NCBI RefSeq assembly: GCF_003633615.1
Contig: NZ_RBKU01000001.1
Span: 5,890,001 to 5,954,000, forward strand
Direction: 5' to 3'
Length of the DNA stretch: 64,000 nt
Source of the DNA: Mucilaginibacter gracilis
GTDB taxonomy: Bacteria > Bacteroidota > Bacteroidia > Sphingobacteriales > Sphingobacteriaceae
Each line of letters starts with the position of its first letter. Position 1 is the first letter of the stretch. The translations under genes were made by a program, and so were the position numbers. The notes beneath the pieces were generated by a model that did no database searches, was not told where the DNA came from, and saw only the letters and a program-made list of their open reading frames with translations. Shown here piece after piece: positions 10,028-18,757 of the stretch.

Positions 10028-12127
10028 ATGCAAATAAAATATATCCTTTACGTTTTAGCTATGCCACTTACCATCCAAATGGTTTTTGCGCAAAGGCATG
10101 ACCCATTAAAAAAGGATACGACGAATACCAAACAACTAAAAGAAGTAGTAGTCACAGGGACAAGAACCGCCAAAAGCTTACAACAGGTACCTATACCCAT
10201 CACGCGGATCACTGCTGAAGAGATCAGGAAAAAAGGCCTGGTACGATTGAACGAGGTTTTATCCGAACAAACCGGCATGACCATTTTGGACGATCCGCAT
10301 GGGCAAGGCATACAGATACAAGGCTTTGATCCGGCTTATACCATGATACTGATAGATGGCCTGCCTATCATCGGCCGTAATACAGGCATACTCGAACTAT
10401 CCAGGATCACGACCAATAACATCGAGCGGATAGAGATCGTGAAAGGTCCAACCTCATCACTTTACGGTAGCGAAGCCATGGCTGGTGTGGTGAATATCAT
10501 TACGGCCGATCCTGAAAAGGGTGTATCGGGAGGAACCTCCATACGTTACGGAACTAATAAAACGGCTGATGTAAGCTTAAATTCGGCTTATCAAAACGAC
10601 AAATTTTCCATATCTGGTTTTGCCAACCGTTACAGCAGTGGCGGTTATACCCTAAACTCATCATCGGGTTTGCCTACGGTGTCGCCCTTTGCAGGATATA
10701 CCTTGAATGTTAAATCGTCTTACAAAATAGATCACCTCACCACCATTAAATTATCGGTAAGGTATTATACGAACGATCAGGACAGCCGGTACCTGGTAAG
10801 CGGCCGTTACGCAGGGGGAACGGGTACCGAACGCGATTTTAATTTCGCCCCGGTGATAACCCATCATTTTAGCGACCAATTGTTTTCAACCCTGCAACTA
10901 TACCGTTCAACTTATAAAACCAATTCGGATGTACGGTATGAGGATGACAGATCGGTATACGACCAAACCTACTTTAACCAGGCTTTTAACCGCGCCGAGT
11001 TACAGAATGATTACACGGTAAAAGATAACTTGAAACTTACAGCAGGGGCTGGTGCGCAGTATGAAACGGTAGAAGCTACACGGTACACGCAATTGCAATC
11101 TTTTACATCGGGCTATGGATATGTTCAGGCAGATTGGTTACCCATCAAACGATTGGATATCATTGCCGGTGGGCGCTATGATCTGCATAGCGTCTATAAA
11201 TCACAGTTCAGCCCTAAACTGGCTGCAAGCTATGCGGTTAATAACAAACTTACCTTACTGGCCTCGGTTGGTAAAGGATACAAAGCGCCCGATTTCAGGC
11301 AGCTTTATTTAAACTTTACCAATGCCGAAGTAGGATACAGCGTTTTTGGTTACGAAGAAGCCGCCGCGGGGATACAGCGTTTACAGCAACAAGGTCAGAT
11401 CCAGTCGGTATTAATCGATCCCGCTTCTTTACAGCGACTAAATGCCGAAAGCTCAACCGCTTTCAATTTGGGATACAGGTATAGGCCAACTACCAAAATT
11501 TACTGTACAGCCAACCTTTTCCGCAATAACATAACCAATCTCATAGAAACGGCTTCTATCGCCATCAAAACCAACGGGCAATCGGTTTACTCCTATTTCA
11601 ATTTAAACAAAGTTTACACGCAAGGCATTGAAACCGACCTGAGTTACCAGGTATTTAAGCCTTTACAATTAGCAGGCGGGTTTCAATACCTCGAAGCTTA
11701 TGATCAGGACGTGCTAAACCAGATAGCGGCCGGAAAGGTATTTACCAAAGATGCCGCAACCAACCTCACCAAATTAATCAAAAGTAGCGATTACGGCGGT
11801 TTGCTGGGCCGTTCAAAATACACTTATAATGTGCGTGTAAACTATCTGGATCAAAAAACAGGTATCAATGCCGCTATAAGAGCCATCTACCGTGGTCGCT
11901 ATGGCTACAAGGATAGCGATGGTAACGGGATTGTTAACCGTGATGATGAATACACCAAAGGTTATGTATTGGTTAACGCTTCGCTATCCAAACCTATGTT
12001 TAAAGAAGCTATCCGACTACAGCTTACCGCGCAAAATCTGCTCAACTACAAAGATACCCAGGTAATCCTCAACCTTCCGGGAAGGCTCATTTATGCGGGT
12101 ATAGCCTACAATTTCAGTAAAAAGTAA
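10028..12127 (+). CDS. TonB-dependent outer-membrane receptor, haem/siderophore type
   Basis: A 699-residue receptor with signal peptide (cleavage near MVFAQ), a TonB-box-like VVVTGTR near residue 40, a plug domain (LNEVLSEQTGMTI, GFDPAYTMILIDGLPI, VKGPTSSLYGSEAMAGVVNI) and a 22-strand-type barrel ending in INLPGRLIYAGIAYNF. No CarboxypepD_reg domain is present, so it is a FepA/HmuR-like receptor, not a SusC. Near the C-terminus, DSDGNGIVNRDDEY looks like a calcium-binding loop of dockerin/EF-hand type. The HmuY-like lipoprotein gene follows after 35 nt, which supports haem as substrate; this is inference from context. Confidence 0.92.
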   Translation: MQIKYILYVLAMPLTIQMVFAQRHDPLKKDTTNTKQLKEVVVTGTRTAKSLQQVPIPITRITAEEIRKKGLVRLNEVLSEQTGMTILDDPHGQGIQIQGFDPAYTMILIDGLPIIGRNTGILELSRITTNNIERIEIVKGPTSSLYGSEAMAGVVNIITADPEKGVSGGTSIRYGTNKTADVSLNSAYQNDKFSISGFANRYSSGGYTLNSSSGLPTVSPFAGYTLNVKSSYKIDHLTTIKLSVRYYTNDQDSRYLVSGRYAGGTGTERDFNFAPVITHHFSDQLFSTLQLYRSTYKTNSDVRYEDDRSVYDQTYFNQAFNRAELQNDYTVKDNLKLTAGAGAQYETVEATRYTQLQSFTSGYGYVQADWLPIKRLDIIAGGRYDLHSVYKSQFSPKLAASYAVNNKLTLLASVGKGYKAPDFRQLYLNFTNAEVGYSVFGYEEAAAGIQRLQQQGQIQSVLIDPASLQRLNAESSTAFNLGYRYRPTTKIYCTANLFRNNITNLIETASIAIKTNGQSVYSYFNLNKVYTQGIETDLSYQVFKPLQLAGGFQYLEAYDQDVLNQIAAGKVFTKDAATNLTKLIKSSDYGGLLGRSKYTYNVRVNYLDQKTGINAAIRAIYRGRYGYKDSDGNGIVNRDDEYTKGYVLVNASLSKPMFKEAIRLQLTAQNLLNYKDTQVILNLPGRLIYAGIAYNFSKK

Positions 12128-12162
12128 CAACAAATTAAAAATCACATAAAAAAGCAAAATCC

Positions 12163-12771
12163 ATGAAAAAAATCACAACGCTATCTTTAGCATTAGGCAG
12201 CGCAATTATTTTGGTGGCCTCATCGTGCAGTAAAAAAACTGATGATGCAACGCCCGCAGTAAGCAAACTAACTACGAAAACGGTTACCGATCTGGATGGA
12301 TCAAAAGGGTCCGTATATTACAGCCTATCAACCGGTACGCAGGTTACAGGGGCTGATACAGCGACCACCAAATGGGACATTAAGTTTAAAGCGACCAGCG
12401 TTTTTATTAACAGCGGCACATCGGGCATCGGAACATCACAAGCACAGGTGGTGAGCAGCACTTTTGAAACTTTAACAATTGCCCCAACTACAGGTTATAA
12501 GGCGGATGCAAGCGGTGTACCTGCCATTTCGGGCTGGTATACTTATACTGCTACTACCGAACCACAGCATGCCCTATTAACCGTTCCGGGAAAGATATTT
12601 GTGGTTAAAACCAGCGCGGGCAACTATGCGAAAGTAGAAATGATTAGCTATTACAAAGGCAACCCGAATACGACCACTGCCGATTTTGCTAACCTGGCTA
12701 CACGCCCCGCTTCAAGCTATTATACCTTCCGTTTTGCCTATCAAGGTGACGGTACAACCAGCCTGCAATAA
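12163..12771 (+). CDS. hmuY: HmuY-family haem-binding lipoprotein
   Basis: A 202-residue protein with a lipoprotein signal (LVASSC). The core GSVYYSLSTG followed by TTKWDIKFKATSVFINSGTS and GIGTSQA matches the HmuY family (haem-binding beta proteins first described in Porphyromonas gingivalis). HmuY captures haem at the cell surface and hands it to the TonB receptor HmuR. The axial ligands are His in P. gingivalis but vary between homologues, so I do not assign them here. Position between the TonB receptor and the DUF6607 gene supports one transcript. Confidence 0.85.
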   Translation: MKKITTLSLALGSAIILVASSCSKKTDDATPAVSKLTTKTVTDLDGSKGSVYYSLSTGTQVTGADTATTKWDIKFKATSVFINSGTSGIGTSQAQVVSSTFETLTIAPTTGYKADASGVPAISGWYTYTATTEPQHALLTVPGKIFVVKTSAGNYAKVEMISYYKGNPNTTTADFANLATRPASSYYTFRFAYQGDGTTSLQ

Positions 12772-12810
12772 ACAAGATTGGCCAAACAAAACAAGAACAA
12801 CATAATCATC

Positions 12811-13734
12811 ATGAAAAGGAAGCTCCATTTAATTTTAACCCTACTCACACTGGCGACAGGCAGCCTCTACGCGCAATCAAAACTCGACCAGGACCGCGCC
12901 GCTATCCGCTCATTGGGCGGCTTTTATAAAGTAACCTTTGACTATGGCGAAACCTTCGCGCCCGATACAGCTTACAAAAACCATCCGCAATATCATGCCT
13001 CAGGTTATGAGTGGGCGGTGGTAGAAGAGGAATCTCCAAAAAAAATAGTCATTCAGCATATCCTGGTTACAGGTGATTCTTCGGTGATCAAACACTGGCG
13101 CGAAGACTGGGTGTACGAGGAAAACAAGATCGTAACCTTTGACAAGGATAATACCTGGAAAACAACCGCTTTAAAAACCAACGAAACGAAAGGTCGGTGG
13201 GTTCAAAAGGTATTTCAGGTAGACGACAGTCCGCGCTATGAAAGCATTGGCACCTGGGTGCATGTAGACGGCAGGCATGAATGGCACAGCGAATGTGATT
13301 CGCCGCTGCCACGCCGTGAGTTTACCAAGCGCAACGACTATAATGTATTGCGCCGTGGTAACCGCATTTACATAACCCCTACGGGATGGATGTTTGAGCA
13401 GGATAACCAAAAGATCATCCGCTCTGCCTCAGGAGATAAATTATTAGCCAGAGAAAAAGGCTACGAGGAGTTTATCAAGGCCGATGAAAGCAAATTTAAT
13501 TACGCCAAAACCTGGTGGAAAACCCAGCAACCCTACTGGACATCTGTTAGACAAGTATGGGACGAGGTTTACGCACAACACGCACAAGTAAAACTTAAAG
13601 GTAAAACAGATGGTAAACTTTTATACGAAAGGTTATTTGATTTGGCAGATCGATCGACCAAGGAAAGATGGGATGCCGCTAAATGCAAAGTGGAAACCCG
13701 TAAGGTAATTGACGGCTATTTAGTTGCTATTTAA
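12811..13734 (+). CDS. DUF6607-family secreted protein
   Basis: The start is placed at the ATG of 12811 because a signal peptide (LILTLLTLATGSLYAQ) begins there; the longer frame from 12778 adds a non-signal tail. The mature protein (about 290 residues) has LGGFYKVTFDYGETFAPD, SGYEWAVVEE, HWREDWVYEE and a DVYAQ-like C-terminal region, matching the uncharacterised DUF6607 family often found next to HmuY/TonB receptor genes. It is the last gene of the haem operon, followed by a terminator. The molecular function is unknown; a periplasmic or surface role in haem use is inferred. Confidence 0.8.
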   Translation: MKRKLHLILTLLTLATGSLYAQSKLDQDRAAIRSLGGFYKVTFDYGETFAPDTAYKNHPQYHASGYEWAVVEEESPKKIVIQHILVTGDSSVIKHWREDWVYEENKIVTFDKDNTWKTTALKTNETKGRWVQKVFQVDDSPRYESIGTWVHVDGRHEWHSECDSPLPRREFTKRNDYNVLRRGNRIYITPTGWMFEQDNQKIIRSASGDKLLAREKGYEEFIKADESKFNYAKTWWKTQQPYWTSVRQVWDEVYAQHAQVKLKGKTDGKLLYERLFDLADRSTKERWDAAKCKVETRKVIDGYLVAI

Positions 13735-13803
13735 AGAATAAAGTCCTGCTTCGAGCGCTATCCTATATCCGGATAGTTTTTCGGGGCAGGCACTAATTTG
13801 GCG

Positions 13804-13840
13804 AGGAATGCAGCGTTTTACAGCACTGCATTCCTTTCTG
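13804..13840 (+). terminator. Terminator of the haem uptake operon
   Basis: A 10-bp perfect stem (AGGAATGCAG at 13804-13813 with its complement at 13826-13835) has a 12-nt loop and a T-rich tail. It lies about 70 nt after the DUF6607 stop. Confidence 0.7.
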
Positions 13841-13895
13841 TTATTGTTACCCATCGAAATATTCATTATATTACTTAACATGACACCTGTTTAAT

Positions 13896-14126
13896 TCAAA
13901 GCCGATACCGCAGCGCCACGTTTTTCGCGATGACGTGCAGCGGACCCGGTTCATCGCCAATCGTATGCTCAACTACATACCATTCTCGGTGCTGGTTAAG
14001 CCTCGTGGTATATTCCTCGCCCTGAAAGCCGATCTTGATCTAAGCCATTTCCCGGCTGATCCCTTTAGTTAATACCGTATAAGTATAATCACTGTTTTCA
14101 AATGTAATCCGCAATGGTAAACTCAT
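13896..14126 (-). pseudogene. Small conserved-looking ORF interrupted by an in-frame amber codon
   Basis: Read on the minus strand from the ATG at 14126 to TGA at 13896, this frame has 76 sense-sized codons but codon 29 is TAG (14042-14040). Before it: LPLRITFENSDYTYTVLTKG. After it: IKIGFQGEEYTTRLNQHREW, and the end AKNVALRYRL. The alternating pattern looks like a genuine small beta-rich Bacteroidota protein, and both sides keep the same frame. I do not recognise the family firmly. It may be a recent pseudogene, or the codon may be a sequencing error. The remaining DNA between 13840 and 14299 shows nothing else. Confidence 0.5.
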
Positions 14127-14299
14127 ATGATGCAAATATAAGGAGCTATTATAAATAATTCCGTACTCAAGCCCATATGTGAATAGGCTTTAATTTGTAT
14201 AAGCCAATATCAATACTATGAATAGCTCGCCTATTAATCCTCTTTACCAATCCACAAAATATTGGCGAAAAGGCCTTTCGGAAGCTATAACATAGTTAA

Positions 14300-14857
14300 T
14301 TAGTTGGCAGATGCACTGGTTTTAGCTAACAAGCCATCAATTACTTTCACCATCGCAGCAAATTCTGCCGGGCTGTACAGTCGCGTAAGGAAAACGATAC
14401 GGCCATCACGACCAATCACCACGTTCCTGGTCACGCCGCTTTTTTTATCTGCGAACAAACCAAAAATATCGGCCCCCGGATCAAGCGCCAGCGGGTAGGT
14501 GATCTTCATATCCTGGTGGAACTTTTGAACCTTTTCCAAAGGTTCATCCCTATCTACGCCGATCAGTACAAAGTCTTTGTTTTGGTTGGCTTCCCATACA
14601 TCTTTTTGCAAGTACGGCATTTCGGTACGGCACACGCTGCACCAGCTTGCGGTGAATTGCAACACCACTACCTTACCACGCAGTTCTTTCAGCGAGGTTG
14701 TTTTGCCATCAGCCAACTTTAACGAGAAGTTATCCGGCGCAACATCGCCTACTTTAACGATATAGCCCCGGTCATCACCGGTTTTTGTAGCAACCGTTTG
14801 GGCCAACGCGCCGACGGCCAGGCAATTTAAAAGCAGGAATAAGATTCTTTTTTTCAT
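14300..14857 (-). CDS. TlpA/ResA-like secreted thioredoxin-fold protein
   Basis: A 185-residue protein with a signal peptide (cleavage near GALAQ) and a redoxin domain: FSLKLADGKTTSLKELRGKV, then VVLQFTASWCSVC with the CxxC pair around residues 73-76, and the later YPLALDPG cis-Pro region. TlpA-family proteins reduce disulfides in the periplasm. The gene starts 18 nt after the antiporter stop and is the last gene of the leftward encapsulin operon by spacing. In that context it could supply reducing equivalents to sulfur chemistry in the envelope; this is inference. Confidence 0.9.
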   Translation of the reverse strand: MKKRILFLLLNCLAVGALAQTVATKTGDDRGYIVKVGDVAPDNFSLKLADGKTTSLKELRGKVVVLQFTASWCSVCRTEMPYLQKDVWEANQNKDFVLIGVDRDEPLEKVQKFHQDMKITYPLALDPGADIFGLFADKKSGVTRNVVIGRDGRIVFLTRLYSPAEFAAMVKVIDGLLAKTSASAN

Positions 14858-14875
14858 GAGTTGATAGGATTTGTT

Positions 14876-16156
14876 TTACACTTCGACGGGTTTCAAATAA
14901 GCTATTTTTGCGCCGGATTCTTTTTGCTCTTTTAAGAAGTAATATTTCATGATAGGCCCGGATATAACCATAGTTACCACGGTCATGACCACCAGCCCTT
15001 CAAATACGGGTTCGGTGATGATCTTTGCTTGCAGGGCGATCAGTCCCAGAACGATCTCCTGTGATCCGCGGGCGTTCATGCCAAATGCCACGGCGATCGA
15101 TTCGTTTTTGGACATGCCGCTCGCTACGCCGCCAATACCAGCCCCGATGAGCTTGGCCAAACACGAGATCACCAAGATGATCACCACAACCTCCAGGTTG
15201 AAGTTGGCGATAAAATCAAGCCGTAAACCTACGGAAGCAAAAAATAAGGGTGCCAGGACATTGATGGTGAACTGGTGCAAAATATCCTTATGCTTTGCCG
15301 TAAAGTATTCCGAATCGCCGATGGCGATGCCGACCAAAAATGCCCCGAAAATACCGCGTACACCTAAATACTCTGTGATCACTGCGCCGATAAAACACAG
15401 ACACACCGCTACTGTAAATACATGGCCAATCTTTTGGCTTTTACCGGCAAACTCCAATAGGCGATGGATGATCCAGCGGCCGCCCGTCAGCATAAATGCT
15501 GCGAACAACACAACGACAATGATCGACCAGAACGAGGTGTTTTCTTTACCGGCGTTCATCATTTTGATGATGATCGAAAATAAGATCCATCCTAAAAAGT
15601 CGTCGACCATCGCTGCGGTCAATACGATGTTCCCTATTTTGGTTTTCAGCAGGTCGAGATCAAGCAGTATTTTGGCGATCACTGATAACGCGGTAATGGA
15701 TAAGGCCGTGCCGAAGAACAGCGATGTAGTTAGCTGGTTACTGGCGGAATTGGCGAAATGACTGTTGTACAGGAACCATACCGAAATAGAACCAATAGCA
15801 AATGGAAAAATGATCCCGGTTAAACTGATGGCCAAAGCCTGTTTCCCGTTCTGCCTGATCTGCTTCAAGTCCACTTCAAAACCGGCGATGAACATGAGCA
15901 GGATGATACCGATATTGGCGATACCATCAAAAGCACCATAAGCCTGAGGTGCAGCCAAGAATAGGTTTTTGAATAACCCAGGAAAGAAGGCCCCCAGCAA
16001 AGTTGGCCCGATAATAATTCCCGCAAAAATTTCACCGATGATAGCAGGCAGCTTATACCTGCGGCACACCTCACCCAATACCCTGGCCGGGATCAAAATG
16101 GCGATCAGGATCAGCAAAAAATGTATAATTTCAGAAGAGCTTAATTTGGATACCAT
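14876..16156 (-). CDS. CPA2-family cation:proton antiporter (KefB/NapA-like)
   Basis: A 426-residue integral membrane protein with about 12 hydrophobic segments. LPAIIGEIFAGIIIGPTLLG is the typical first signature, and TALSVIAKILLDLDLLKT and VDDFLGWILFS include the ion-binding aspartates of the CPA2 fold. FGMNARGSQEIVLGLIALQA is the conserved C-terminal region. There is no cytosolic TrkA_N domain, so it is a short form. It exchanges Na+ or K+ for protons. It lies 20 nt downstream of cysE in the same direction; a specific link to sulfur metabolism is not evident. Confidence 0.9.
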   Translation of the reverse strand: MVSKLSSSEIIHFLLILIAILIPARVLGEVCRRYKLPAIIGEIFAGIIIGPTLLGAFFPGLFKNLFLAAPQAYGAFDGIANIGIILLMFIAGFEVDLKQIRQNGKQALAISLTGIIFPFAIGSISVWFLYNSHFANSASNQLTTSLFFGTALSITALSVIAKILLDLDLLKTKIGNIVLTAAMVDDFLGWILFSIIIKMMNAGKENTSFWSIIVVVLFAAFMLTGGRWIIHRLLEFAGKSQKIGHVFTVAVCLCFIGAVITEYLGVRGIFGAFLVGIAIGDSEYFTAKHKDILHQFTINVLAPLFFASVGLRLDFIANFNLEVVVIILVISCLAKLIGAGIGGVASGMSKNESIAVAFGMNARGSQEIVLGLIALQAKIITEPVFEGLVVMTVVTMVISGPIMKYYFLKEQKESGAKIAYLKPVEV

Positions 16157-16176
16157 GAATACTTCTGTTCAATATT

Positions 16177-16992
16177 TTATAAATTAGTTTTAACCTCTAT
16201 CCTTAATTGATGGGTATTAAATACATGCGAATACGGTTCCACGCTCTTGGTCAGAAAAACACTTCCGCCAATGGTACTGTCGTGCCCGATCACGGTTTTA
16301 CCACCTAATATCGTACTACGTGCATAGATGGTGACATTATCTTCTACCGTTGGATGGCGCTTGGTAGCTGACAGATCTTTGCTCACCTGCGATGCACCCA
16401 AAGTAACACCCTGGTAGATCGTCACATTTTTGCCGATGATACTGGTAGCACCTATCACGATACCGGTACCATGATCGATACAGAATGGTACGCCGATCTG
16501 CGCATTTGGATGAATGTCAACCCCTGTCTTACCGTGGGCATGTTCACTCAATATCCGGGGCAGAATGGGTACCAATAATTTGGAAAGCTGATGCGAAATA
16601 CGGTGAACGGCTATCGCATAAAAGCCCGGGTAGGAAACGATCACCTCGTGCACACTTCCCGCTGCCGGGTCCTTTTCATGAATACGTGCCGCATCCGACC
16701 GCAAATCCTGGTAGATATCCTGCAAGGCACCGTAAAAACGATCCACCGCATCACCGATATTGATCTGGTCGGTATCCAGGTAACTGAGCAGGATGTTTTC
16801 CAGTTCGATCTGATTCTTTCTTAGCTGGCCCTCGTAAATGATCTTTTTATTCAACCTGTTATTGGGGAACAAAAATTCAAGCAGGTCATTGAGCCAATGG
16901 ATCGCCTGCTCGTTAGACGGCGTAGCTTCCCATTCCGCTTTATGCGTCTGAAAAAGTAATTCAATGAAACTATTCAGCTGCGGATCTTTCAT
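16177..16992 (-). CDS. cysE: Serine O-acetyltransferase
   Basis: A 271-residue protein with the N-terminal alpha-helical region and the C-terminal left-handed beta-helix of hexapeptide repeats. GVDIHPNAQIGVPFCIDHGT contains the catalytic His/Asp pair, followed by GIVIGATSIIGKNVTIYQGV. The enzyme makes O-acetylserine from L-serine and acetyl-CoA, the acceptor for sulfide in cysteine synthesis. It starts 1 nt after the cysteine desulfurase stop, so translational coupling is likely. A serine acetyltransferase next to family 2A encapsulin and its desulfurase is a known context, consistent with cysteine supply to, or sulfur recovery from, the compartment. Confidence 0.93.
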   Translation of the reverse strand: MKDPQLNSFIELLFQTHKAEWEATPSNEQAIHWLNDLLEFLFPNNRLNKKIIYEGQLRKNQIELENILLSYLDTDQINIGDAVDRFYGALQDIYQDLRSDAARIHEKDPAAGSVHEVIVSYPGFYAIAVHRISHQLSKLLVPILPRILSEHAHGKTGVDIHPNAQIGVPFCIDHGTGIVIGATSIIGKNVTIYQGVTLGASQVSKDLSATKRHPTVEDNVTIYARSTILGGKTVIGHDSTIGGSVFLTKSVEPYSHVFNTHQLRIEVKTNL

Positions 16993-16993
16993 G

Positions 16994-18757
16994 TTATTTT
17001 TTCAGTCTGTGTAAGATATTCACCAGCGTATCAATTTCCGCGCAGGTATTGTAAAAAGCCAGGGATGGCCGTACTGTTGCTTCAACCCCAAAGCGGCGTA
17101 GAATAGGCTGCGCACAATGGTGGCCCGAGCGTACGGCGATTCCCTCTTTATTAAGCGCAGCACCAACCTCTTGAGTTTTATACCCATCCAGCACGAATGA
17201 TAATACACTGGCCTTATCCGGGGCGGTTCCGATCAAACGGATACCAGGTACTTCTTTTAATAAGCGGGTAGCGTAAACCAATAAATAATGCTCATACCTC
17301 GAAATATTATCGATACCGATCTTGTTCACATAATCGATAGCCGCACCAAGTCCCACCGCATCGGCAATGTTGCCTGTTCCGGCTTCAAACCTGCTTGGAG
17401 CCTTATGGTATTGGGTATATTCAAAAGTTACATCAACGATCATATTGCCACCTCCCTGCCATGGCTGGGTTTCATTCAGCAACGCTTCTTTTCCGTAAAC
17501 CACACCGATGCCGGTCGGCCCGAAAACTTTATGCCCTGAAAAAACAAACCAATCAGCATCCAGCGCCCGCACATCAACTTTCATGTGGGATACCGACTGT
17601 GCGCCATCCACCAATACTTTCGCCCCGGCCTGGTGCGCCAGTTCAACGATCCGCGCAGCCGGTGTGACCGTTCCTAATGCGTTAGACACCTGTGTAAAGG
17701 CAACCAATTTAGTTTTCGGGCCGAGTAATTTGGCGTATTCATCCAGTAAGATCTGCCCCTCATCGTCAACCGGTATCACCTTGATCTTTAAACCCTTTTT
17801 GGCTGCCAGCTGTTGCCAGGGAACAATGTTCGCATGGTGTTCCAAATGGCTCACAATGATCTCATCACCCGCGTTCAGGTGCTGTTCCCCCCAGCTCTTG
17901 GCAACCAGGTTAATGGCCTCGGTAGCTCCCCGTACAAAGATGATCTCGTTAACCGACGCGGCATTGATGAAAGCTCTTACTTTTTCACGGGCACCTTCAT
18001 AGGCATCGGTTGCCCTTGCTGCCAGTTCATGCGCTGCACGATGTATATTGGAGTTTTCATGCTCATAGAAATAAGATATCCGGTCAATGACCTGCCTGGG
18101 TTTCTGCGTAGTTGCGGCATTGTCCAGCCAGATCAGGGGGCGGCCATTTACCCGCTCCTGCAGGATGGGAAAATCATTCCTGACCAGGTTCACGTCAAAA
18201 GGCGGTGCTATTGGCTGCCCCGCCCTCGCCGTATCACGGTCAAAAATATTTTTTCCCTGTAAGGGGTTATTCCTGTTTTTTAGGAAATAAAACGGTACAT
18301 CGGTATCCTCATCAAAAGGAATTCTTATTGCCGGTGAGGATATACGAACATTACTCAATATTTCCTGCAACCGGCTCTCAAAAGGCTGGTCGTCCTGAAA
18401 AGGTAAGGCCAAATTATCGGCAGGTTTAGCTACTGCCAAATTTGGGTCAGCAAAACTGGTTTGGGGGTTCCGCAGATCCACCGCGTTATTTTGATTGGCA
18501 GCTGATGGCGATATCCCCACGCCCGAAGCCGAGGGCGGTGAATGATCAAAACTATTATCACGCAAAGCCTGGTCGCGCAGTTGAGGCTCGTAGCTTTGCT
18601 GCAAGTTGTCGTTCCTTAACGGCAATTGTTCGCCCACCTGTTCAACAACGGGTTCCGGGTTAATACTTTGCCCCGGTAAGGCTTTAAAAAACTGGTTCGC
18701 CAGGTTTTCGAGTGCACTCAGATTTGGATGTTCTTCCGAATTAATATTTGTACTCAT
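16994..18757 (-). CDS. Encapsulin-cargo cysteine desulfurase (SufS-like) with N-terminal loading extension
   Basis: 587 residues, about 180 longer than SufS. Residues 1 to about 190 are low-complexity, proline/asparagine-rich and probably disordered, with short islands such as LENLANQFFKALPGQ and RLQEILSNVRISSPAIRIP. The catalytic part begins FPILQERVNGRPLIWLDNAA and carries the PLP lysine Lys410 (SGHKVFGP) and the persulfide cysteine Cys548 (GHHCAQP). The enzyme converts cysteine to alanine and a protein-bound persulfide. Long disordered N-terminal extensions of this kind are the cargo-loading domain of desulfurases packed in family 2A encapsulins; the shell gene lies directly upstream and overlaps by 17 nt. 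A sulfur-storage role is known for such compartments. Confidence 0.93.
   Translation of the reverse strand: MSTNINSEEHPNLSALENLANQFFKALPGQSINPEPVVEQVGEQLPLRNDNLQQSYEPQLRDQALRDNSFDHSPPSASGVGISPSAANQNNAVDLRNPQTSFADPNLAVAKPADNLALPFQDDQPFESRLQEILSNVRISSPAIRIPFDEDTDVPFYFLKNRNNPLQGKNIFDRDTARAGQPIAPPFDVNLVRNDFPILQERVNGRPLIWLDNAATTQKPRQVIDRISYFYEHENSNIHRAAHELAARATDAYEGAREKVRAFINAASVNEIIFVRGATEAINLVAKSWGEQHLNAGDEIIVSHLEHHANIVPWQQLAAKKGLKIKVIPVDDEGQILLDEYAKLLGPKTKLVAFTQVSNALGTVTPAARIVELAHQAGAKVLVDGAQSVSHMKVDVRALDADWFVFSGHKVFGPTGIGVVYGKEALLNETQPWQGGGNMIVDVTFEYTQYHKAPSRFEAGTGNIADAVGLGAAIDYVNKIGIDNISRYEHYLLVYATRLLKEVPGIRLIGTAPDKASVLSFVLDGYKTQEVGAALNKEGIAVRSGHHCAQPILRRFGVEATVRPSLAFYNTCAEIDTLVNILHRLKK

Noticed and set aside
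14949..15761. 270-codon plus-strand ORF antisense to the antiporter
   Set aside because: It lies wholly opposite a well-supported membrane protein gene; its composition is what antisense of hydrophobic codons gives.
17508..18262. Long plus-strand ORFs opposite the desulfurase gene
   Set aside because: Antisense shadows of a GC-richer conserved gene, with no recognisable motif or promoter.
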